Translations under genes and position numbers: made by a program
In this document: positions 54,290 through 62,430 of the stretch, piece by piece
Layout of the letters: each line of letters starts with the position of its first letter
How positions within the stretch are numbered: position 1 is the first letter of the stretch
DNA from: Alphaproteobacteria bacterium
GTDB taxonomy: Bacteria > Pseudomonadota > Alphaproteobacteria > Rhizobiales > GCA-2746425
DNA length: 64,000 nt
NCBI GenBank assembly: GCA_024743215.1
Contig: JANSWZ010000012.1
Span: forward strand, 62,001-126,000
Direction: 5' to 3'
The notes under the pieces: model-generated
Databases searched by the model: none
What the model was told of the DNA's origin: nothing
Seen by the model: only the letters and a program-made list of their open reading frames with translations

Positions 54290-54772
54290 ATGGCATTCAA
54301 TCACAAGAAGTCCATAACCCTGCGCATCACCAAAGCAGCCCGTGCTCAGCGCAGCTTTTCAGCCAAAAGACTAAGCAAACTCGGTCTTCATCCCGGGCAG
54401 GAAACAGTGCTCAAGGCGCTGAACAAGGAAGATGGCCAGACCATGGGAGATCTGGCAACAGAGCTGGGTGTCCGCCCGCCAACCGTCACCAAGATGATCA
54501 ATCGCTTGACGACACAGGGCTATGTCGAACGCCGATCCTCCAAAACCGATGGCAGACAATCCCATGTCTATCTCTCGGCGTCCGGCATTGCCCTTTTGAG
54601 CGAAGTGGACAAGGCCTGGAAATCCCTGGATCGCGCCTCTTTGAAAAACATCGATGACAAGGATCGCAAACGTCTGGCAAAATTGCTCAAACAGATCGAG
54701 CAGAATTTACGCACCGATCTGAAAGCCGATCCAGATGACGCTGATGACGATTTTGATGATGAGCCAATTTAG
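54290..54772 (+). CDS. MarR family transcriptional regulator
   Basis: 160 residues from ATG 54290. HTH QTMGDLATELGVRPPTVTKM near 49-68, wing VERRSSKTDGRQSHVYLS near 78. Acidic C-terminus (DADDDFDDEPI). The quinone reductase gene just upstream is a likely target. Confidence 0.87.
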   Translation: MAFNHKKSITLRITKAARAQRSFSAKRLSKLGLHPGQETVLKALNKEDGQTMGDLATELGVRPPTVTKMINRLTTQGYVERRSSKTDGRQSHVYLSASGIALLSEVDKAWKSLDRASLKNIDDKDRKRLAKLLKQIEQNLRTDLKADPDDADDDFDDEPI

Positions 54773-54895
54773 ATGTTTATCTGAGCGGCCTGTTTGGTGC
54801 ACCAAACGCACAACTTCATTTTCAAATTTCAGAACAAAGAATGATCGCCCAATAATCTAATAACAATCACCAGTGCCACTTGATTATTGAGCGCT

Positions 54896-55888
54896 TCAAT
54901 CCATGATCATAGATGCTGAAGCGGCTGGGGCCGAAGTTCCTACTGGATTGGATTTTTTATTGGCCCTGGTAGTGTCAAATGGATCAACCCTTATCAAACC
55001 CGTGCGCATCGGTTCGCTCATCGGTTCTTTGATGTTTGTCGCTAGACCAAAAATTTCCAAAAATTTGATAAACAAGAATCCCAAATCAGACTGCCCTGCT
55101 TCTATTCCTAATTTCGCTGAATGAGGGAAGGCGTGATGATTGCTGTGCCAACTTTCGCCAAAGGTTACAAATCCAAGGCGGGGTAGGTTGTAACCTTGAA
55201 CTGGTAGTCCCTTAATCGCCCAGCCTTGATGGCCCCGTTTGTGGGCTACATGACCCACCGCCCAATGACCTGTCAAAGAGACCACAATCCGAAGAGCGAC
55301 GCCCCAAAGCAACCAACCCCAGCCACCCATAGCGAAGAGGATTGCGGCGACGGGAAGTTGTTGAGCCATCCATGTGGCCTCAAGAAAGCGATAAAAGCGG
55401 TCGCTTTGGATAGACGATTCCAGGCGAAATTCAGGAGGATTATGAAGGCGATAGCTGCAACACAATTGCCAGAATGCGTCACGAAAGAACCCCGTCCCAT
55501 GGCTCGGGTGTGGAGGACAAAATGCTTGGCGTTGGTGCCAATCGCGTATGTCATGGGCGCGGATCATTCCAAACGGTCCTGCCATACCCACGAGAGTACC
55601 GAGATAGACTAGTGTATATTCAACCCAAGTCGGAGCCTTGAATGATCGGTGAATGAGCAACCGGTGCATGCCTACTGAGTGGCCTGCACACAAAGTGACT
55701 GCTGATAGGGTCAAAAACACCGCAAGCGCTGACCAACTGGCAAAGAATGTAAGTCCAATTACCCCCCCAAGTGACATCGCTGCAATCCAAATGACCTTGA
55801 CTGGTTCCAAGACGATGCGACCTTCGGCGATAGAAGTATTGGTGCTAGGGAACACTCTATCAGTGGCAATAATTTGGGTTCCAGACAT
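54896..55888 (-). CDS. Fatty acid desaturase
   Basis: 330 residues, ATG 55888 behind TGGAG. Two hydrophobic pairs and three histidine boxes: GHSVGMHRLLIH near 69-80, HDIRDWHQ near 112, WHSNHHAFPH near 241. Acyl-CoA or acyl-lipid delta-9-type desaturase, membrane bound. Divergent from an ArsR with a palindrome between, an unusual pairing. Confidence 0.85.
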   Translation of the reverse strand: MSGTQIIATDRVFPSTNTSIAEGRIVLEPVKVIWIAAMSLGGVIGLTFFASWSALAVFLTLSAVTLCAGHSVGMHRLLIHRSFKAPTWVEYTLVYLGTLVGMAGPFGMIRAHDIRDWHQRQAFCPPHPSHGTGFFRDAFWQLCCSYRLHNPPEFRLESSIQSDRFYRFLEATWMAQQLPVAAILFAMGGWGWLLWGVALRIVVSLTGHWAVGHVAHKRGHQGWAIKGLPVQGYNLPRLGFVTFGESWHSNHHAFPHSAKLGIEAGQSDLGFLFIKFLEIFGLATNIKEPMSEPMRTGLIRVDPFDTTRANKKSNPVGTSAPAASASMIMD

Positions 55889-55911
55889 CTTGAACTCCAG
55901 CAGTTATTGAT

Positions 55912-55935
55912 TTAGTATATTAGATATATAACTAA
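55912..55935. promoter_or_regulatory. Candidate ArsR operator
   Basis: TTAGTATAT (55912) and the mirrored ATATAACTAA ending at 55935 form an AT-rich inverted repeat between the desaturase start (55888) and the ArsR start (55955). Confidence 0.45.
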
Positions 55936-55954
55936 TAAGTTAAAAGGTTAAGTT

Positions 55955-56284
55955 GTGTCAAGTGTTGAGAGAGTCTTTGAAGCGTTGAGTTCGACAACTC
56001 GCCGCAAAATCCTTGCGTATCTGTCTGAAACATCACTTACCGCTGGAGCCATTGCGAAACGTTTTGACATGTCGCAACCGGCCATTTCCAAACATTTATC
56101 GTTGCTGGAGGCCGCTGGACTGGTGTGGAAAAAGCGCGAGGGCCAGTTCGTAAAATACGGGATGGAACGCGAAACCCTTTCGGGCACCTTGGCGGCTTAT
56201 CTTCAGGAGATTTGCCCACCGTCACGCCAATTAAAATCCGAGAGCGAGGCAATCGCGCGAGACGTAGAGAAGCATCTCCTTTGA
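55955..56284 (+). CDS. ArsR-family transcriptional regulator
   Basis: 109 residues, GTG 55955 behind AAAAGG. wHTH: FEALSSTTRRKILAYLSETS near 7-26, FDMSQPAISKHLSLLEAAGL near 36-55. No metal-site cysteines. Probably represses the divergent desaturase. Confidence 0.88.
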   Translation: MSSVERVFEALSSTTRRKILAYLSETSLTAGAIAKRFDMSQPAISKHLSLLEAAGLVWKKREGQFVKYGMERETLSGTLAAYLQEICPPSRQLKSESEAIARDVEKHLL

Positions 56285-56621
56285 GGGCTGCGCGTTGGGT
56301 TTGGGTCGATGCGCTTTTCGACAGATCCAGTCGCCAACATACAGACGCATTTCCTTGCGAGGAAATTAACGCATCAGAATGTTGGCTTTTATATTTCATA
56401 CAGCTCCAGTGAAGTGGAAAATATGAACGAAAAGCCCGCCGGAATTTGCATCCTCTGCGAGACATAGAACTAAGCAGCTCACTAGATTCGCGGTTCAAAA
56501 GTTTCCGATATCCTGCTTGACTGAAGCGCTGGAAACTATAGCGTCTGGCGCGTATGAATCACTCATACCAGCGTGACCGAATTCACGGGCGCTGTGTCGA
56601 CCAAATCAAGGGACAATATTG
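56285..56621. other. Intergenic region with a small hairpin
   Basis: 337 bases with no supportable gene. TTTCCT-TGCG-AGGAAA at 56350-56365 is a perfect small hairpin with no T-run after it, perhaps a weak terminator of the ArsR gene. Confidence 0.4.
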
Positions 56622-56855
56622 ATGATTTTCAAAAAAGCACTTCTGTCTGCCGCTGTTCTGCCATGGCTCAGCACTCTTTCAAGCGCTCATCCCGATGCGC
56701 AAGCCCATGGCGTGGTAGCCGCACAAACGCCGCATATCCATTTTGGCGCTGGGCACGCTATCGCGCTGGGAACGGTTGGCATTTTCGTTGCAATTCTGAT
56801 TGCCGCTGTGATGCTGACAGGGTCATTCAAAAACCCGCTGCGCAAGCGCAAATAG
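56622..56855 (+). CDS. Small secreted/membrane hypothetical protein
   Basis: 77 residues, ATG 56622 behind AAGGACA. A signal peptide (KKALLSAAVLPWLSTLSSA) is followed by a His-containing stretch and one membrane helix (ALGTVGIFVAILIAAVMLTG), then a positive tail. No family recognised; possibly a small metal-related membrane peptide. Confidence 0.65.
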   Translation: MIFKKALLSAAVLPWLSTLSSAHPDAQAHGVVAAQTPHIHFGAGHAIALGTVGIFVAILIAAVMLTGSFKNPLRKRK

Positions 56856-56957
56856 ACAGATCGAAACTGCAACGGATATGGTTCGCTAGTCCGAACTGAT
56901 AATCTGTGGTTCAACAAAGCCGTCCATGATCCCATGGACGGTGACCTGAGAGGCAAT

Positions 56958-57926
56958 ATGACAAAAATCGACGTGGATCTTCTGGTAATCTCTGAAATGC
57001 GCGACTACGTGCAGAAACAGCTTGATGAAAGATTCCGGGCGCACAAACTGTATGAAGCGCCAGACCCGGATGCCATGATTGCCGCGCTCGGACCCTCCAT
57101 TCGTGCAGTGGCTGCTGGCTCCCATCGCAATGTCGATACGGATTTGATGGACAAATTGCCCAATCTGGAAATCGTTGCCAATTTTGGAGTTGGCTATGAC
57201 AATGTGGATGCAAAATCTGCTGGCGAACGCGGCATCATAGTCACCAACACGCCGGATGTTCTATCAGATGAAGTCGCCGATACCGCCATTGGGCTCATGA
57301 TCAATACGGTCCGCGAATTGCCGCAGGCCGAGCAGTTTTTGCGCGCCGGCAAATGGACTTCTGAAAACTACCCGCTGACGCCAAATACATTGCGTGAAAA
57401 ACGCCTTGGCATTGCCGGGCTTGGCCGCATTGGCAAATCCATTGCAGAACGTGCCGAAAGCTTCGGCCTGAGCATTGCCTATTATGGCCGCTCAGACCAA
57501 AAAATCGCCTATACCTTTTATGACTCACTGAAGGCTCTGGCCGAAAATGTTGACATCATCATCAGCGTTCTTCCCGGTGGCGCAGCGACAAACAAGGCTT
57601 ACAATGAAGAGGTGTTCAAAGCGCTTGGTCCAGATGGCACCTTCATCAACATTGGTCGCGGCTCCACAGTGGATGAAGAGGCGCTGATAGAAGCGCTCAA
57701 AAACGGCACGATCCGCTCAGCCGGTCTCGATGTATTTGACCATGAACCCCACGTACCCGAAGCGCTTATGGCGCTTCCGAACGCTGTCTTGCTGCCCCAT
57801 GTTGGCTCCGGGTCAGTCTATACAAGAAACGCCATGGGCCAATTGCTGGTCGACAATCTCACCAACTGGTTTGAAAACGGCAAGCCCATCACACCAGTTG
57901 CCGAGACACCTTTTCCGGCGAAGTGA
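56958..57926 (+). CDS. 2-hydroxyacid dehydrogenase (glyoxylate/hydroxypyruvate reductase type)
   Basis: 322 residues from ATG 56958 (GAGAGG upstream). NAD motif GIAGLGRIGKSIAE near 154-167; catalytic Arg in NIGRGSTVDE near 239, Glu in DHEPHVPE near 262, His in LLPHVGSGS near 281. Reduces 2-keto acids. Lies near the IlvD/SDR sugar-acid genes but on the opposite strand. Confidence 0.88.
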   Translation: MTKIDVDLLVISEMRDYVQKQLDERFRAHKLYEAPDPDAMIAALGPSIRAVAAGSHRNVDTDLMDKLPNLEIVANFGVGYDNVDAKSAGERGIIVTNTPDVLSDEVADTAIGLMINTVRELPQAEQFLRAGKWTSENYPLTPNTLREKRLGIAGLGRIGKSIAERAESFGLSIAYYGRSDQKIAYTFYDSLKALAENVDIIISVLPGGAATNKAYNEEVFKALGPDGTFINIGRGSTVDEEALIEALKNGTIRSAGLDVFDHEPHVPEALMALPNAVLLPHVGSGSVYTRNAMGQLLVDNLTNWFENGKPITPVAETPFPAK

Positions 57927-57948
57927 TTTCCCTCCTGGGCACGAAGGC

Positions 57949-58452
57949 TCAGGGCGACGGCACCGGACAGGACGTTGCAAGCAGATTTCGCAACGGCCTG
58001 TCATTGCAGGTGAAAAAGCAGCTATAGCGAATAAGCTGCGGGCCGGATCGGGCCGGTTTCAAGGCCATGGATTCAAACACTGGTCCGGCACCGGTATTCA
58101 CCAAGCGCATTAGCATATGAGGAAATCCTGTTTCAGGATCATCCAGAAACAGACTGGCAGCCCGCCAGTTGAATTTGGCTGCATATTCGCTCGCATCTCC
58201 ATTGGATGGGATGAAGGTGGCCGCGCCAACAAAGACGCCATCCTCATCGGGCTGCAACCCAAACAAATAGGTTTCATTCGTCTTGTTCTGCCATGTCAGC
58301 GGGCGATTCACATTACTCGGATCATACCGGGTCAGTGCCTCCGAACGGCACTCCACCCGCAAATCTGCACGATCTTGTGCCACACCCTGCGTTACACCCA
58401 AAAGCAACACTGCTGCTGCCAATACCCAACGAACCTGTTTGGAAAGTTCCAT
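57949..58452 (-). CDS. Secreted hypothetical protein
   Basis: 167 residues, signal peptide 1-25 (ending GVAQ). Two Cys near the C-terminus (SCFFTCNDR). No family recognised. Downstream neighbour of the SDR gene with a 33-base gap, may be in the same transcript. Confidence 0.6.
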   Translation of the reverse strand: MELSKQVRWVLAAAVLLLGVTQGVAQDRADLRVECRSEALTRYDPSNVNRPLTWQNKTNETYLFGLQPDEDGVFVGAATFIPSNGDASEYAAKFNWRAASLFLDDPETGFPHMLMRLVNTGAGPVFESMALKPARSGPQLIRYSCFFTCNDRPLRNLLATSCPVPSP

Positions 58453-58485
58453 AATGCCCTTTTCCTGTTTAGCCTTGGCGATGCG

Positions 58486-59235
58486 TCAGAGTGTCCAACC
58501 GCCATCAATGATATTTGTCGTTCCGGTCGTGAATGCACTTTCATCGGCACCCAGATAAACGGCAAGCGCCGCAACCTCATCAGTGCTGGCCATGCGCCCC
58601 ATAGGCTGACGCGCGATGAACATGTCCAACGCCTTTTCGTAGGAGCCAACTTCCTCGCCAAGCGTCTTGATGCGCGCTTCAAGTGAAGGTGACCTGATAG
58701 TCCCGGGACAGATCGCATTGCAGCGAATTCCCTTGGTAATGAAGTCCATGGCGACCGCTTTCGTCAATCCGATAACAGCTGCTTTCGTTGCACCGTATAC
58801 ATAGCGATTTGGCACGCCTTTAATAGAGGAGGCCCCTGACGACATATTGATGATGGAGCCGCCACCATTTTCCAGCATCGCAGGTAGAAAAGCGGAAATC
58901 ATGCGATGCATGGACTTCACATTGAGATCAAAGGAAAAATCCCAATCTTCTTCGGAACAATCCAGCACCGTTCCATGATGCACAAACCCGGCGCAGTTGA
59001 ACAGAATATCCACCGCACCAAGCTCTTGTGCCAGATCATTTACAGCAGCCGTATTGCGTGCATCCAGAACAAGGCAACTGGCAATACCCTCATCAGTCAG
59101 CCCCTCCAATGCATCGGCATTCACATCGGTGGCAATAACCTCAGCCCCTTCCCGCGCAAAGGCCAATGCTGTTGATCTGCCAATGCCATTGGCCGCAGCT
59201 GTAATGATAGCGCGCTTTCCTGCAAGCCGGCCCAT
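58486..59235 (-). CDS. Short-chain dehydrogenase/reductase (2-keto-3-deoxy-sugar acid dehydrogenase-like)
   Basis: 249 residues, AAGGAG site. NAD motif TAAANGIGRS near 12-21, NNAG equivalent FNCAGF, catalytic Ser in NMSSGAS, Tyr-Lys in YVYGATKAAVIG near 146-157. Resembles 2-keto-3-deoxy-L-fuconate dehydrogenase. It lies 27 bases after the IlvD/Edd stop on the same strand, so it probably acts in the same sugar-acid pathway. Confidence 0.85.
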   Translation of the reverse strand: MGRLAGKRAIITAAANGIGRSTALAFAREGAEVIATDVNADALEGLTDEGIASCLVLDARNTAAVNDLAQELGAVDILFNCAGFVHHGTVLDCSEEDWDFSFDLNVKSMHRMISAFLPAMLENGGGSIINMSSGASSIKGVPNRYVYGATKAAVIGLTKAVAMDFITKGIRCNAICPGTIRSPSLEARIKTLGEEVGSYEKALDMFIARQPMGRMASTDEVAALAVYLGADESAFTTGTTNIIDGGWTL

Positions 59236-59262
59236 CTGTTTCTCCTTGAGACTTCAATAACC

Positions 59263-61065
59263 CTAATGATTGTCCCGTGGCACTTGCCGAGCCACGGAGC
59301 GGTATTTAACGGCTGGTTTTAACACCATGCCTTCATCAAATTGCGCCGTCAGATCGCGCTGTATCTCTTGCCATGGAGTCTGGCTGACGGGATACTTGAA
59401 ACCACCTGCGGCCTCCAGATCAGCAAAGCGTTGCTTCACCTCTTCCTGACTGATCAGAATATTGGCCTCACCTTTCTTAAGATCGACCCGCACAGGATCG
59501 CCGGTCCGAACTATCGCCAGACCACCACCTGCCGCCGCTTCTGGAGAGGCGTTCAGAATTGACGGTGACCCGGAGGTTCCCGACTGGCGGCCATCGCCGA
59601 TACAAGGCAGCGCATGAACGCCCTTTTTGATCAGATAAGCAGGCGGCTGCATATTCACAACCTCAGCTCCGCCTGGATAACCGATCGGTCCGGTTCCACG
59701 AATGAACAACAGGCAGTTTTCATCAATCTCATTGGCTGGATCATCGATCCGGTCATGATAATCCTCTGGCCCTTCAAACACAAAAGCGCGCCCTTCAAAG
59801 GCTTCCGGATCATCCGGGTTTGACAGATAACGCGCCCGGAATTCATCAGAAATCACACTGGTTTTCATGATCGCGGAGTTGAAAAGATTGCCTTTCAGAT
59901 TGATGAAGCCCGCTTCTCCCATCATCGGCTTGTCAAAGCGGTAAATGACATCATCATTTTCAATGCTCGCCGCTGCACAATTATCGCCGATGCTGCTTCC
60001 ATTGACGGTGCCGGCTTGTGGATGCGGCAAGGCACCCGCACGCATCAATTCGCCAACAACAGCAGGCACACCACCAGCCCTGTGATAATCTTCACCCAGA
60101 TACTCGCCAGCCGGTTGCAGATTAACCAGCAATGGCACTTTGTGGCCAATGCTCTGCCAGTCATCATTGTTCAGTGGAACGCCCAGATGGCGTGCAATGG
60201 CATTCAGGTGGATCGGCGCATTGGTGGACCCGCCAATGGCTGAATTCACCACAATGGCGTTTTCAAATGCCTCGCGGGTCATGATGTCAGACGGTTTCAG
60301 ATCTTCGGCGACCATTTCCACAATGCGCTGGCCGGTGCGATAGGAAATCTGACCACGTTCGCGATAGGGCGCAGGAATTGCCGCAGCCCCAGGCAATTGC
60401 ATGCCAAGTGCCTCGGCCAATGAATTCATGGTCGTGGCCGTACCCATTGTATTGCAATAGCCGACAGATGGCGCAGAGGACGACACGATTTCCATGAACT
60501 CTTCATAGTCAATGTCACCGGTCGCAAGTTGCTCTCGCGCCTTCCAGACAATCGTTCCGGACCCCGTACGCTCACCCTTATGCCAACCATTCAGCATCGG
60601 CCCCACCGACAAGGCAATGGCCGGAATATTGACCGTTGCCGCCGCCATCAGGCAGGCAGGCGTGGTCTTGTCACAACCGATCGTCAACACCACGCCATCG
60701 AGCGGATAACCAAACAGCAATTCAACCAGCCCAAGATAAGCCAGATTGCGATCCAGCGTCGCCGTTGGCCGCTTGCCCGTCTCCTGAATGGGATGCACCG
60801 GGAATTCAAATGCAATGGCGCCAGAGGCTTCAATGCCTGAACGCACACGTTTCGCCAGTTCTATATGATGGCGATTGCAGGGCGACAGATCTGACCCTGT
60901 TTGCGCGATCCCGATAATCGGCTTGCCTGACTGCAATTCCTCACGCGTCAGTCCAAAATTCAGATAACGCTCCAGATACAGCGCAGTCATGCCCGGATTT
61001 TCGGGATTGTCGAACCACAATTGCGAACGCAGTTTGGGTGGCTTCATCTCATTGCCAGAACTCAT
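59263..61065 (-). CDS. IlvD/Edd family dehydratase (L-arabonate-type sugar acid dehydratase)
   Basis: 600 residues. Iron-sulfur cysteines in [10 protein letters not shown] near 66, [11 protein letters not shown] near 135 and [10 protein letters not shown] near 206; a large Mg/[2Fe-2S] dehydratase. The length and [18 protein letters not shown] match the pentonate dehydratase branch rather than IlvD. Converts an aldonate to a 2-keto-3-deoxy acid, which the downstream SDR could oxidise. Confidence 0.88.
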   Translation of the reverse strand: MSSGNEMKPPKLRSQLWFDNPENPGMTALYLERYLNFGLTREELQSGKPIIGIAQTGSDLSPCNRHHIELAKRVRSGIEASGAIAFEFPVHPIQETGKRPTATLDRNLAYLGLVELLFGYPLDGVVLTIGCDKTTPACLMAAATVNIPAIALSVGPMLNGWHKGERTGSGTIVWKAREQLATGDIDYEEFMEIVSSSAPSVGYCNTMGTATTMNSLAEALGMQLPGAAAIPAPYRERGQISYRTGQRIVEMVAEDLKPSDIMTREAFENAIVVNSAIGGSTNAPIHLNAIARHLGVPLNNDDWQSIGHKVPLLVNLQPAGEYLGEDYHRAGGVPAVVGELMRAGALPHPQAGTVNGSSIGDNCAAASIENDDVIYRFDKPMMGEAGFINLKGNLFNSAIMKTSVISDEFRARYLSNPDDPEAFEGRAFVFEGPEDYHDRIDDPANEIDENCLLFIRGTGPIGYPGGAEVVNMQPPAYLIKKGVHALPCIGDGRQSGTSGSPSILNASPEAAAGGGLAIVRTGDPVRVDLKKGEANILISQEEVKQRFADLEAAGGFKYPVSQTPWQEIQRDLTAQFDEGMVLKPAVKYRSVARQVPRDNH

Positions 61066-61242
61066 GGTTTCCCTGTCTAATCAAGTGCCTGTTGCGCTGA
61101 CAAAATGGATGGATGTGTTCCGATCCACTTCCCAGCACGATTTGCCGACCGCGAAGCGCAACCGACATTGTTTTTGAATTTGCTTATCAGCAATACATGC
61201 GCCTAAATGCGCCTCAAAATCAACAGGGGAGACTTCGTAACA

Positions 61243-62430
61243 ATGACTGCGCTGACAACAATTTCCGGCTTTGACCGCATCGGCGAGGAAAACGCCTTTG
61301 CCGTGCTGGCTCGCGCCACTGCATTGGCTGCAGAAGGCAAGGACATTATCAATCTGGGTATTGGCCAACCGGATTTTGAAACACCACCACATATTGTCGA
61401 AGCAGCCATCAAGGCGCTCAAGGATGGGCATCACGGATACACGCCCGCAACCGGCATTCTGCCACTGCGTGAAGCGGTCGCGGCTGATATTCATCAGCGC
61501 TATGATGCGGAAGTCTCACCAGACAGCATCATGATCATGCCCGGCGGCAAGGTCACCATGTACGCCGCAATCCTGCTGTTTGGCCAACCCGGTGCCGAAA
61601 TCCTGTATCCTGACCCCGGCTTCCCCATCTACCGATCCATGATCGAGTTTACCGGAGCCAAGCCCATTCCCGTGCCAATTCGCGAGGAAAACAGCTTTGC
61701 ATTTTCCGCACAGGAAACCCTGTCGCTGATCACTGACAAGACACGTCTTGTCATCATCAACTCGCCAGCCAATCCCACCGGCGGCGTGACACCGAAAGCT
61801 AAAATCGATGCCCTGGTCGCTGGCCTGGCCGATCGCCCGGATATCGCCATCATGTCCGACGAGATATATGACCGCATGACATATGATGGCGAGCAACATG
61901 TCTCGCTGCTGGGATATCCGGAAATCAGGGATCGCCTGATCGTGCTGAATGGCTGGTCGAAAACCTATGCGATGACTGGCTGGCGCATGGGCTGGTCTGT
62001 CTGGCCGGATGCACTCTATGACAAGGTTCGCAAACTCGCTGTGAATGCCTGGTCATGCGTCAACGCACCAGCGCAATATGCCGGCATCGCCGCTCTTACT
62101 GGCCCTCAGGATGCAGTTGAAGATATGATGGCAGCCTTCGACCATCGTCGTCATATCGTGGTGGATCAACTTAACAAGCTTCCAGGCGTTAATTGCGCAG
62201 TGCCCAAAGGGGCATTCTACGCATTCCCCAACATCAAGCAGACAGGCTGGCCCGCCAAGAAATTGGCAAGCGCCTTGCTGGAAGAGGTTGGCGTTGCCAC
62301 AATCGGTGGTCCTGATTTCGGCATTCTGGGAGAAGGTTATATCCGACTCTCTTACGCCAATTCGGCAGCGAATATAGAGCGGGCAATCAGCCGTATGGCT
62401 GACTTTATGGAACGAACAAAAGCGCCTTAG
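61243..62430 (+). CDS. PLP-dependent aminotransferase (class I/II)
   Basis: 395 residues from ATG 61243 (GGGGAG upstream). NSPANPTGGV near 181-190, PLP lysine in NGWSKTYAMTGWRMGW near 232-247, SYANS near the end. AspC/DapL-type fold. Transfers an amino group to an unknown 2-oxo acid. Its stop overlaps the convergent ModC stop. Confidence 0.88.
   Translation: MTALTTISGFDRIGEENAFAVLARATALAAEGKDIINLGIGQPDFETPPHIVEAAIKALKDGHHGYTPATGILPLREAVAADIHQRYDAEVSPDSIMIMPGGKVTMYAAILLFGQPGAEILYPDPGFPIYRSMIEFTGAKPIPVPIREENSFAFSAQETLSLITDKTRLVIINSPANPTGGVTPKAKIDALVAGLADRPDIAIMSDEIYDRMTYDGEQHVSLLGYPEIRDRLIVLNGWSKTYAMTGWRMGWSVWPDALYDKVRKLAVNAWSCVNAPAQYAGIAALTGPQDAVEDMMAAFDHRRHIVVDQLNKLPGVNCAVPKGAFYAFPNIKQTGWPAKKLASALLEEVGVATIGGPDFGILGEGYIRLSYANSAANIERAISRMADFMERTKAP

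Noticed and set aside
56573-56899. 108-residue frame overlapping the small membrane protein
   Set aside because: The 56622 frame has a ribosome site, signal peptide and helix; the other frame does not.
59263-61065. IlvD/Edd gene as branched-chain amino acid IlvD
   Set aside because: Motifs and the SDR partner place it with pentonate-type dehydratases.
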